41,120 nt of DNA, taken from positions 1-41,120 of the forward strand of contig JAHBUM010000004.1 in the NCBI GenBank assembly GCA_019638075.1, read 5' to 3'. Shown here piece after piece: positions 24,215 through 31,425 of this stretch. A model generated the notes under the pieces. That model did not search any database. It worked only from the letters and a program-made list of their open reading frames with translations, and was not told where the DNA came from. The stretch's first letter is position 1. Each line of letters opens with the position of its first letter. Made by a program: the position numbers and the translations under genes. This DNA comes from Flavobacteriales bacterium. Its GTDB lineage: Bacteria > Bacteroidota > Bacteroidia > Flavobacteriales_F > PHOS-HE28.

Positions 24215-24428
24215 ATGCAACGCCTGATGCTGATCCGGGACGAAAGCCTTGGGGCGCGTGGCCAAGGTCATAGAGAAGGAAGCTCCCACCGCTGTGGAGG
24301 AGGACGACCTCACCGACGAGGAAGTGGCGGAGTTGGAGAAGCGCTATCAGGAAATGGTCAGCGGGAAGGTGAAGACCCACACGCGGGAGCAGTCCATGCG
24401 GCTGATCCGCAAGGGCATCAAGGGATGA
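24215..24428 (+). pseudogene. Decayed antitoxin-like gene (frameshift)
   Basis: Remnant of a small antitoxin-like protein in front of a RelE/ParE-like toxin. One frame gives LDLMQRLMLIRDESLG, then the reading moves by one base at the GGGG tract at 24251-24254 and continues as RVAKVIEKEAPTAVEEDDLTDEEV to the stop at 24426-24428. Removing one G would restore a single frame. The coding similarity extends upstream of 24215 (KALDIALKE) without a visible ATG, so the N-terminus may also be damaged. The end overlaps the toxin start by ATGA, as in an intact toxin-antitoxin operon. The identity of the family is inferred from size and context. Confidence 0.6.
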
Positions 24429-24717
24429 GCTACACGCTGGACACCCACCCCCGTGTCACGCAGGAAGCCAAAAAGATCCACACCTACCGGGAGGACGACC
24501 GCGAGGGTCCGGGGACCGCTTCCTGCAAGCCTTGGACGAATGCTATGACAGCATCCTCGCCAACCCGTACAGGTACGCGGTCAGGGAGGGAGCCTTCCGA
24601 CATGCGATGCTGCACAAACTGAAGTACCGGGTGGTGTACCGGATCAAGGATCAGACCGTGTACGTGGTGCAAGTGCGGCACACGAGCCGCAGGCCCAGCA
24701 AGCGGTACGGCCCCTGA
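24425..24717 (+). pseudogene. Decayed RelE/ParE-like toxin (frameshift)
   Basis: The start MSYTLDTHPRVTQEAKKIHTY is followed by a one-base frame change in the GGGG tract near 24510, after which the frame ending at 24717 carries the rest of a RelE/ParE-type fold (RFLQALDECYDSILANPYRY, LHKLKYRVVYRIKDQTVYVVQVRHTSR). Adding one G would give an intact protein of about 97 residues. Such toxins cleave mRNA or poison gyrase; as it stands the product would be truncated. A small G-tract indel could also be an assembly error, but the upstream partner has a second one. Confidence 0.7.
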
Positions 24718-24762
24718 GTGAAGGTCTTTTGTCCAACCTTCTGTAGATCCTTCGCACATCTG

Positions 24763-24777
24763 CCAGCCGCAGGCTGG
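24763..24777. terminator. Small hairpin between convergent genes
   Basis: CCAGCC (24763-24768) pairs with GGCTGG (24772-24777) around GCA, followed on the plus strand by TTT. It lies between the toxin remnant and the 3' end of the SDR gene and could serve either as a weak terminator. Confidence 0.35.
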
Positions 24778-24804
24778 TTTGGCGAGTCCCTTGCGGTCAG
24801 CCCC

Positions 24805-25593
24805 TCAAAGGCACCCCGTTCGCCCGCCATCCACCGGCAGGTTGATGCCATTGATGTAGGCGGCCGAGGGGCCTGCGAGGAAGGCCACCGCAGCAGCGAT
24901 CTCTTCCGGCTTGGCGAAACGGCGCAGTGGGATCTCCGCCAGCATCTCTTCGCGCACCGCATCCTCACTCGCACCGGTCTTCCTGGCCTTGTTGCTGATG
25001 ATGCCCGCGAGCCGCTCGGTCTCCGTGGCACCGGGCAGCACGTTGTTCACGGTGATATTGAACGGCCCGAGCTCGTTGGCCAGCGTCTTTCCCCAGTTCG
25101 CCACAGCCCCACGGATGGTGTTGCTCACGCCGAGGTTCGGCAGCGGCTGTTTCACGCTCGTGCTGATCACGTTGATGATACGTCCGTGCCTGCGCTCCTT
25201 CATGCCCGGCACCACCGCGCGCACGATGGTCTGGAACGCGATGAGGTGCTGTGTGAACGCAGCGAGGAAGGCGGCCGTATCGGCCTCGTGCGCCGGGCCG
25301 GGCGAAGGGCCGCCGGTGTTGTTCACGAGGATCTCGATGGTGTGCTGTGCGACGTGGGCTGTGATGGCCGTGCGCAGTGCCTCCGTATCGGCCATGTCGC
25401 AGGCCAGCGTGGAATGCTGTTGGCCTGCGGTCGTTGGAAGCTGCGCCTTCGCGGCGGCAAGGGCGCCCGCATCGCGCGCCAGCAGGGTTACGAAAGCGCC
25501 GAGGCGCGCGAGTTCCATGGCGGTGGCCTTGCCGATGCCCTGGGTGCCGCCGCACACCAGCGCGCCTTGGCCGCTGAGAGGTAGGATGTCCAT
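24805..25593 (-). CDS. Atypical short-chain dehydrogenase/reductase (no YxxxK)
   Basis: SDR-fold oxidoreductase of 262 residues. The nucleotide-binding motif is GGTQGIG near residues 15-21, the NNTGG block matches the family NNAG, and the C-terminal block (LPVDGGRTGCL) is normal. The catalytic Tyr/Lys pair is not in place: where YxxSK is expected the sequence reads GVSNTIRGAV. A recognised subgroup of ketoacyl-ACP-reductase-like SDRs has this degenerate site, so the enzyme may use another chemistry or none. The start at 25593 (MDILPLSGQ) is supported by a minus-strand TACATTTG box 9 nt upstream; the open frame upstream of it is not part of the gene. It is divergent from a T9SS gene. Confidence 0.88.
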   Translation of the reverse strand: MDILPLSGQGALVCGGTQGIGKATAMELARLGAFVTLLARDAGALAAAKAQLPTTAGQQHSTLACDMADTEALRTAITAHVAQHTIEILVNNTGGPSPGPAHEADTAAFLAAFTQHLIAFQTIVRAVVPGMKERRHGRIINVISTSVKQPLPNLGVSNTIRGAVANWGKTLANELGPFNITVNNVLPGATETERLAGIISNKARKTGASEDAVREEMLAEIPLRRFAKPEEIAAAVAFLAGPSAAYINGINLPVDGGRTGCL

Positions 25594-25602
25594 GATGGTC
25601 GC

Positions 25603-25610
25603 CAAATGTA
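25603..25610 (-). promoter_or_regulatory. -7 box TACATTTG for the SDR gene
   Basis: Exact TAnnTTTG on the minus strand, ending 9 nt before the ATG at 25593, so the mRNA leader would be only a few bases. Confidence 0.55.
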
Positions 25611-25666
25611 CCGGGGTTGGATGTTCCTCACATCGGGTGAGGCTGTTCCGGTGCAGGCGACCGGAG

Positions 25667-25674
25667 TATGTTTG
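25667..25674 (+). promoter_or_regulatory. -7 box TATGTTTG
   Basis: Exact TAnnTTTG, 16 nt before the ATG at 25691. With the box at 25603 it makes a compact divergent promoter region. Confidence 0.55.
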
Positions 25675-25690
25675 GTCCGTTGGAACAGCC

Positions 25691-27388
25691 ATGCCCATGA
25701 TGACCATATCCCGGATCACCCTGCTCGCCGCCGTGTTCGCCGTTGCGGCATCTGAGGGTAATGCCCAGCACACCAAGCCACGCCCCGCGAAGGCGCGGAC
25801 AGCCTCCATCGTCGCCCATCCTTCCGTGCAGACCGCTCCGCTCGGGGGACTGCGCGGCGGCGGCAATGACGAATGCGCCTCGGCGATCGGGGTGGAGGTG
25901 ACGGCGGAGTGCGGAGGCTCCATGGCCATGTACGATGCGGCCGCTGCAACGGAGTCCATGGATCCGATCCTGTGCGGCGGCTTCACATCGAGCGAGGCGC
26001 GCGACCTGTGGTTCACCTTCGTGGCCACCAGCACGGGTACCGCGGTGCGTGTCGAAGGAACGCTCTCGTTCGATCCGGTGATCGAGGTGTTCGGTGGCTC
26101 CTGCGGCGATCTGGAACCCATCGGCTGCGCGGATGAGACGTATCCACCGTTCGACTTCGAGAACACCACTGAAGAGCTGTCGTTCCCGACGCGGATAGGC
26201 TCCACCTACTTCGTGCGTGTGTACTCCTTCTGGGAGCCGCCGCCGACGGACCACACCTTCACCTTCTGCGTGTTCGAGGCACCCTCGCTGCCGGAGAACG
26301 ATGTGTGCTCGGGTGCCGTGCCCGCCACCATCGCGCCGGGCGCCACGGTCACCTTCACGGGCGACAACACGAACGCCTCCAATACCGAGGGGCTTCCATT
26401 GCCATCGGTGTGGCATGCCTTCAGCATCGCCGAATGTCAGGACATCACCATCGACCTCTGTGGCACCACACCCGCTTTCCTGAACTGGTCCACGGCCATC
26501 TTCGCCGATTGCCCGGCCACGACGCCCATCTTTCCGGCCGATGTGGCGGCCTGCGCCGATGGCAATGTGTCGCAGCTGTACAGCGGCCTCCCGCCGGGCA
26601 CCTACTACTACCCGGTCTTCAGGGATGAGGCCGAAGCCACACGGGCCGTGGGACCTTATACCGTGCATGTGAGCGGCGTGGTGCCTGTGGCGTATTGCGA
26701 GGCATCGTTCACCGCGTGCGATGAGACGATCGGCCGTGTCGTGATCGGCAGCATCGACAATACGAGCGATTGCCAGCCGGGATCGGTGGTGGATCACACG
26801 GATATGAGCACCGACATCGCCCAAGGGGAGAGCCTTGCCATCACCGTGGAGAACGGTGGCCGCCCCTACGATGCGAACAGTGTCTTCGTATGGGTCGATT
26901 GGGATCAGGACGCTTCGTTCTGCGGCGCCGATGAGCTGTTCGTGCTACAGAGCACGGACGAGGGGCTTACGTTCAGCGGACAGGTGCAGGCTCCTTCCGA
27001 TGCCCTTCCGGGGCCGACGCGCATGCGGGTGCGCATGGGCTACGAGTTCGATCCGCTGGCCTGTGGCGGGGCCGAGTTCGGCGAGATCGAGGATTACACG
27101 GTGAACGTGCTGCTGGGAAGCGGCATCGCGGAGCGTTCCACGATGGCGTGGTCGGTGTTCCCGAACCCGAGCGATGGCCGCATGACGATGCGCTACAACG
27201 GAAGCGATGCGGACGTGGTGATCGAACTGTTCGATGTGTCCGGCCGCAGCGTGCATCAGGAGCGGCAACGGCTGTCCGCCGACCGCAATGTGGTGCTTGA
27301 TCTGGCTGGTGTGCTGGCCGCAGGCAGCTATACGATGAGCCTCGACACCGCGAACGGGCGCGATGCGCGGCGTGTGATCGTGCGGTAG
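25691..27388 (+). CDS. T9SS-secreted protein with GEVED domain, type A sorting domain
   Basis: Predicted exported protein of 565 residues. The ATG at 25691 yields a signal peptide (MPMMTISRITLLAAVFAVAASEGNAQ) and is supported by the promoter box upstream. Two cysteine-bracketed beta modules follow, near residues 60-195 (NDECASAIG) and 203-330 (NDVCSGAVP, ending PPGTYYYPVF). A GEVED domain at about 340-470 contains VFVWVDWDQDASF and ends FGEIEDYTVNV. The last ~85 residues are a type A sorting domain (WSVFPNPSDGRM to the end). The second module is clearly related to the first module of the neighbouring gene at 27560. The role is likely extracellular or surface binding, but the target is unknown. 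Confidence 0.88.
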   Translation: MPMMTISRITLLAAVFAVAASEGNAQHTKPRPAKARTASIVAHPSVQTAPLGGLRGGGNDECASAIGVEVTAECGGSMAMYDAAAATESMDPILCGGFTSSEARDLWFTFVATSTGTAVRVEGTLSFDPVIEVFGGSCGDLEPIGCADETYPPFDFENTTEELSFPTRIGSTYFVRVYSFWEPPPTDHTFTFCVFEAPSLPENDVCSGAVPATIAPGATVTFTGDNTNASNTEGLPLPSVWHAFSIAECQDITIDLCGTTPAFLNWSTAIFADCPATTPIFPADVAACADGNVSQLYSGLPPGTYYYPVFRDEAEATRAVGPYTVHVSGVVPVAYCEASFTACDETIGRVVIGSIDNTSDCQPGSVVDHTDMSTDIAQGESLAITVENGGRPYDANSVFVWVDWDQDASFCGADELFVLQSTDEGLTFSGQVQAPSDALPGPTRMRVRMGYEFDPLACGGAEFGEIEDYTVNVLLGSGIAERSTMAWSVFPNPSDGRMTMRYNGSDADVVIELFDVSGRSVHQERQRLSADRNVVLDLAGVLAAGSYTMSLDTANGRDARRVIVR

Positions 27389-27402
27389 CCGGGATTTCCA
27401 AC

Positions 27403-27434
27403 GAACGGCGGATGGCCGGAAAAGCCCGTCGTTC
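27403..27434 (+). terminator. Stem-loop after the GEVED-domain gene
   Basis: GAACGGCGG (27403-27411) can pair with CCGTCGTTC (27426-27434), nine pairs including one G-T, about 15 bases after the stop. No T-tract follows, so termination is tentative. Confidence 0.35.
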
Positions 27435-27559
27435 CTCACTTCTGCGCGCGGGCGGGCGGCAAAAGACGGCGATCGTGGAAAAACTAATGGTGCCTTGCCG
27501 GGGCGAAGGGTGTCGTGACGTCGGAACTTTGTGCCGTCCAAACGTTCCAACCCGAATTG

Positions 27560-30500
27560 ATGGTGTTCATCGGCCGCAGCCCCAAGTGGGCTTATTCCCT
27601 TCTGCTCCTTGCCATACATTGTTCTGTCCTCGCCCAGTCACCTGTGGCCGCTCCTTTGGAGGAGCGCGTCTCACCCGCATTCCTGCGCAGCGTCCCACCC
27701 AACGGCGACTGCGCAGGCGCCACCGTGGTGCCGGTTCCGCCCGGTGTGCCTGTAACGGTGACGGGCAACAACGCGAACGCACCCACCGACCCCGTGTTCA
27801 TGGCGAATCTGGTGTGGGAGGGCTTCACGATCACCGCATGCTCTGACTTCACCGTGAGCTACTGCGGCACCACGCCGCTCTTCCTCGGAGGGCTGGTCTA
27901 CCTCACCACCGGATGCCCGCTCACCAACCTCGTGTTCAACTCGGCGGCCAACATCATCCCGAACGCCTGTGGCGATGGCAACTTCGCGGTCCACTTCCCC
28001 TCGCTGCCGGCCGGCACCTATTACTATCCGGTGCTAGAAGCCCCGGGCAGCAGCGGCGATTACACCCTCGTCTTCACCGCAGCCCCCTGTGCGGCCACCC
28101 CACCCGCCAATGCGGAGTGTTCGAACGCGATCATGCTTTCGGCATCGGATGCGTGCGAATTCGTAAACGGCACCGTGGAGCACGCCACGACCGCAGGCGT
28201 CACGGGAACGGCATGTGGCAATGGCGACGTCTCGGACGGTGTGTGGTACGCGTTCGTGGCCACCAGCCCATCGGTCGAGATCACCGTTGAACCCAGCGCG
28301 GAGTTCAACGTTCACCTGAGCCTGATCGGCGGTGATTGCACCGGCCGGACACTGCTGGCCTGTGCCATCGGACAGAACTTCGGCGCTGCAACGACCCTTT
28401 CCGCCACCGGCCTTGTCGTTGGGGATACCTTTCACCTGCGTGTGGCCGATTGGTATGCGGGCATCCCGCGCACGAGCACCTTCGACATCTGCGTGGTGGC
28501 GGTGGCCGCCTCGGAATGCGAAGCGGCAGCGGGTAACGTGGTCCCCGATGCGGCCAACGTGTGCTACACCGGCCCGTCAACGGCCATCTCGGCAACGCCC
28601 TCTGGCACCTCGATCATTCCGCCGGGGTTCAGCATGCTCTATCTCCTCACCTCGTCATCCGGGGTCGTGCTCGCAATAGATGATCAGCCCTCCTTCAATG
28701 CGCCATACATCGGGGATCTCTCGATACACACGCTCGTGCATGATCCCGCGACCTTCGATCCGCAGGACATCCGGCTTGGCCAGTCCACCATCGGCTCGTT
28801 GAACGAACTGTTCGTGCAGGGTGGCGGCGCCATCTGCGCCAGCCTTGACATCACCGGCGCAGGGTTCACCGTGGAGAATTGCTGCGGCGCGAACGCGGGC
28901 GCGCTTCAGGCCGTGGAGGATCACGTCTGCTGGGAGGAAGTGCCGGTCGTGATCGCCGCACAGGCAGATGGGAGCGCCGTGGTGCCTCCGGGCTTCGAGG
29001 TGGCGTATGTGCTCAGCACCACCCCGGGAGGCGTGATCGTGGATACGGCATCCACGCCCTCGTTCCTGGTGGACGCACCGGGCACGTATCGCATCCATGC
29101 CGTGGTGTTCGATCCCCTCACCATTTCCATGGATACCATCGCGCTGGACACCACCACCATCGCTTTGCTCGGCTCGTACTTCACCATCGGTGGTGGCGAG
29201 CTTTGCGGTGCGATCGATCCCGTGGGCGCCGGCATTCGTGTGGCGTTGTGTTGCCCCGGCGCGCTCGGTACGCTGGCTTTCGCGGAAGACCTGCTTTGTG
29301 ATACCACCGGCGGCGCTTCGTTCACTTGGACGCTGGAAGATGCGGATGTCCCGGCCGGATACACCGTGTTGTTCCTGATCGCCACACCCGATGGCGCGAT
29401 CCTCGATACCACATCCACCTCAAGCCATGTGCTGGCCGGGCCTGGCATCCGCCACATCCACCAGCTGATCTACGACAGCCTCACGCTGGACCTGTCCACA
29501 GCCCTTGGTGAAGGAGCCACGATCGGCGGTCTCGACACATTGCTCGTGCAGGGCGGTGGGGAGGTCTGTGCATTGCTGGAACTTGTAGGCGCGCCGGTGT
29601 TCGTGGTCGATTGCCGCCCTGCGAACGACGAATGCTCGAACCCGGAACTCGTTGCCGTGCAGTTGCTGGAAACCTGTGCGGGCGGCCTCATCCAGGGTGA
29701 CAACACGTATGCGACACAGGGTGGCGCATCCGCCCCGCCGTGTGGTGATGAAGGCTCCACCTACGCCGATGTATGGTATGTGTTCAACACAGGACAGAAC
29801 ACCGGCATCACGATCCTGTTCGATCCCGGCACCATGACCTCCTGGGGCATCTCGGTACAGGATGCCTGCGATGGAACGGAACTGCTGTGCGAGAACCGGC
29901 CATCGGCACCGGTGGACATCGATACCCAGGCGAACACGCAGCTCCTGATCCGCATCTTCTCCGACCTATCCATGGGGCTGCCGGGGCAATTCACCATGTG
30001 CGTGACGGGCGCTGTCACATCCACGATCTGCGATGGGGCCGCGATCTCCACGGCCGATGGCGAGACCGCGTTGACCATCTGCCAGGATGCCACTGCCGAT
30101 GTGGTCGACCTTACCACCACCAGCGTTGCTCCGGTGAACTACACGTATGTGCTCACCGATACCGACAGTGTGATCGTGGCCATGGTGGCGGGCAGTTCGC
30201 TCGACCTCAACGCGCTGCCGCTGGGGAACTACCTCGTGCATGGCATCTCGCACGACGGGGCATTGGCCGGGGCCTCGATCGGCGAGCCGCTCATGGGCAT
30301 CACCAGCACAGGCCAGTGTTCCGTCTTCGCGGCGAACGCGGTGGATGTTCGTGTGGAGGTCTGCAGTGCCATACAGGATGCGGAAGGCTCCGCATGGGTC
30401 ATCTGGCCGAACCCCAACACAGGCCGGTTCACGCTGGCCGGTGGCGAGGCCAAAGGCCCGGTGGCCGTACAGGTGATCGCTTCTGATGGGAGCCTGGCGC

Positions 30501-30637
30501 ATGCATTGCGCGCGGTGATGCAGCCCGATACCCCGCTTTCAGTGGAACTTCCGGCCAGCTTGGTCCCCGGCCTGTACATGGTGCGCGTCTTCAGCGAGGG
30601 TGCCGCGCCTGCCGCTCACCGCATGCTGGTGCAATAG
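27560..30637 (+). CDS. Large T9SS-secreted protein with tandem ~120-residue repeats, type A sorting domain
   Basis: Predicted exported protein of 1025 residues. The ATG at 27560 gives MVFIGRSPKWAYSLLLLAIHC followed by SVLAQ, a signal peptide; an open frame from 27515 adds only a non-signal extension. A GAACTTTG sequence shortly upstream may be the -7 box. Modules: a DCAGATVV...GTYYYPVLE module near 55-180 related to one in the previous gene; a NAECSNAI module near 185-315; three consecutive ~120-residue repeats at about 324-685, each with a central LLTSSSGV/VLSTTPGG/FLIATPDG strand and ending with QGGG/IGGGE plus cysteines; a NDECSNPEL module; a fourth diverged repeat near 824-935; and the type A sorting domain (WPNPNTGRF to the C-terminus). 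I do not recognise the repeat as a named domain. It is probably a surface-displayed scaffold. Confidence 0.87.
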   Translation: MVFIGRSPKWAYSLLLLAIHCSVLAQSPVAAPLEERVSPAFLRSVPPNGDCAGATVVPVPPGVPVTVTGNNANAPTDPVFMANLVWEGFTITACSDFTVSYCGTTPLFLGGLVYLTTGCPLTNLVFNSAANIIPNACGDGNFAVHFPSLPAGTYYYPVLEAPGSSGDYTLVFTAAPCAATPPANAECSNAIMLSASDACEFVNGTVEHATTAGVTGTACGNGDVSDGVWYAFVATSPSVEITVEPSAEFNVHLSLIGGDCTGRTLLACAIGQNFGAATTLSATGLVVGDTFHLRVADWYAGIPRTSTFDICVVAVAASECEAAAGNVVPDAANVCYTGPSTAISATPSGTSIIPPGFSMLYLLTSSSGVVLAIDDQPSFNAPYIGDLSIHTLVHDPATFDPQDIRLGQSTIGSLNELFVQGGGAICASLDITGAGFTVENCCGANAGALQAVEDHVCWEEVPVVIAAQADGSAVVPPGFEVAYVLSTTPGGVIVDTASTPSFLVDAPGTYRIHAVVFDPLTISMDTIALDTTTIALLGSYFTIGGGELCGAIDPVGAGIRVALCCPGALGTLAFAEDLLCDTTGGASFTWTLEDADVPAGYTVLFLIATPDGAILDTTSTSSHVLAGPGIRHIHQLIYDSLTLDLSTALGEGATIGGLDTLLVQGGGEVCALLELVGAPVFVVDCRPANDECSNPELVAVQLLETCAGGLIQGDNTYATQGGASAPPCGDEGSTYADVWYVFNTGQNTGITILFDPGTMTSWGISVQDACDGTELLCENRPSAPVDIDTQANTQLLIRIFSDLSMGLPGQFTMCVTGAVTSTICDGAAISTADGETALTICQDATADVVDLTTTSVAPVNYTYVLTDTDSVIVAMVAGSSLDLNALPLGNYLVHGISHDGALAGASIGEPLMGITSTGQCSVFAANAVDVRVEVCSAIQDAEGSAWVIWPNPNTGRFTLAGGEAKGPVAVQVIASDGSLAHALRAVMQPDTPLSVELPASLVPGLYMVRVFSEGAAPAAHRMLVQ

Positions 30638-30759
30638 AGCTGGAAGGCTGGACCTCGGCTCCCCCGCGCTTAGGACCACAACAGCCAAAGCGGAAGCACC
30701 CGATCGGTGATCGCCCGTTGACCGCTGGCGGAATGATGCGCTGGATGGGGGCGGCGCAC

Positions 30760-30767
30760 TACCTTCG
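30760..30767 (+). promoter_or_regulatory. Putative -7 box TACCTTCG for tRNA-Leu
   Basis: TACCTTCG ends 23 nt before the tRNA-Leu at 30791. The preceding 150 bases after the T9SS gene hold no other recognised feature. Confidence 0.5.
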
Positions 30768-30790
30768 CGCTCCCTGTTCGGGGGCACCAC

Positions 30791-30875
30791 ACCCAGGTGG
30801 CGGAATCGGTAGACGCGCTGGTCTCAAACACCAGTGAAGCAATTCGTGCGGGTTCGAGTCCCGCCCTGGGTACCA
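30791..30875 (+). tRNA. tRNA-Leu (CAA anticodon)
   Basis: Acceptor ACCCAGG (30791-30797) pairs with CCTGGGT (30865-30871), followed by discriminator A and an encoded CCA (30873-30875). The anticodon arm is CTGGT-CTCAAAC-ACCAG, giving anticodon CAA, which reads UUG. The class II variable arm (about 13 nt) and the T arm GCGGG-TTCGAGT-CCCGC are intact. The 85-nt length fits leucine tRNAs. Confidence 0.96.
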
Positions 30876-30881
30876 GATGGC

Positions 30882-30977
30882 CATGTGTTCATGTGTCCAT
30901 GCGGGCATGTGCCCATGGCACCTCCGGCAACACGTGTGCAGCATGCCCGCATGAGCACACGGACACATGAACACATG
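30882..30977. repeat. Long imperfect palindrome overlapping the dCMP deaminase start
   Basis: CATGTGTTCATGTGTCC (30882-30898) is exactly reverse-complemented at 30961-30977, and ATGCGGGCATG (30899-30909) at 30942-30952, giving a 28-pair stem with an 8-base bulge (30953-30960). The start codon of the deaminase (30975-30977) lies in the 3' arm, so a formed hairpin would hide it. It follows the tRNA by six bases. Confidence 0.9.
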
Positions 30978-31424
30978 TCAGAAGCCGCCCTCGCCTACCC
31001 CGACCCCGCCAAGCAGGAGCGCTACGACCGCGCCTACATGCGCATGGCGCAGGAGTGGGCGAAGCTGAGCCACTGCACCCGCAAGAAGGTCGGTGCCCTC
31101 ATCGTGAAGGACGGCATGATCATCAGCGATGGGTACAATGGCACACCCACCGGCTTTCCCAACGACTGCGAGGATGCCGAAGGGCTTACGCACTGGTACG
31201 TGCTGCATGCCGAGGCCAACGCCATCCTGAAGGTGGCCCGCAGCACCAACAATGCGCGGGGCGCCACGCTCTACCTCACGCACTCACCGTGCAAGGAATG
31301 CAGCAAGCTGGTCCTTCAGGCAGGCATCCAGCGGCTCGTATACCAGGATGCCTACAAGGATCCCGCAGGGCTGGAGTTGCTGGTTGCGGGTGGGGTGCTG
31401 GTGACCAAACTGGAAGCCCTTTAG
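30975..31424 (+). CDS. dCMP deaminase
   Basis: Zinc-dependent deaminase of 149 residues converting dCMP to dUMP, which feeds thymidylate synthesis. Zinc ligands and catalytic Glu are clear: His78-Ala-Glu80 (LHAEANAIL) and Cys106/Cys109 (SPCKECSK). The N-terminal CTRKKVGALIV block and the SDGYNGTPTG loop are typical of ComEB/dCMP deaminases. I chose the ATG at 30975 (MSEAALAYPDP) because the open frame upstream runs through the palindrome and the tRNA. No promoter box is visible right before it, so it may be read through from the tRNA transcript. The S41 peptidase begins 2 bases after its stop. Confidence 0.92.
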   Translation: MSEAALAYPDPAKQERYDRAYMRMAQEWAKLSHCTRKKVGALIVKDGMIISDGYNGTPTGFPNDCEDAEGLTHWYVLHAEANAILKVARSTNNARGATLYLTHSPCKECSKLVLQAGIQRLVYQDAYKDPAGLELLVAGGVLVTKLEAL

Positions 31425-31425
31425 C

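Noticed and set aside
24215-24622. Single open frame across the toxin-antitoxin locus
   Set aside because: It joins pieces of both genes in the wrong frame; the segments with family resemblance lie in other frames, so frameshifts explain the locus better.
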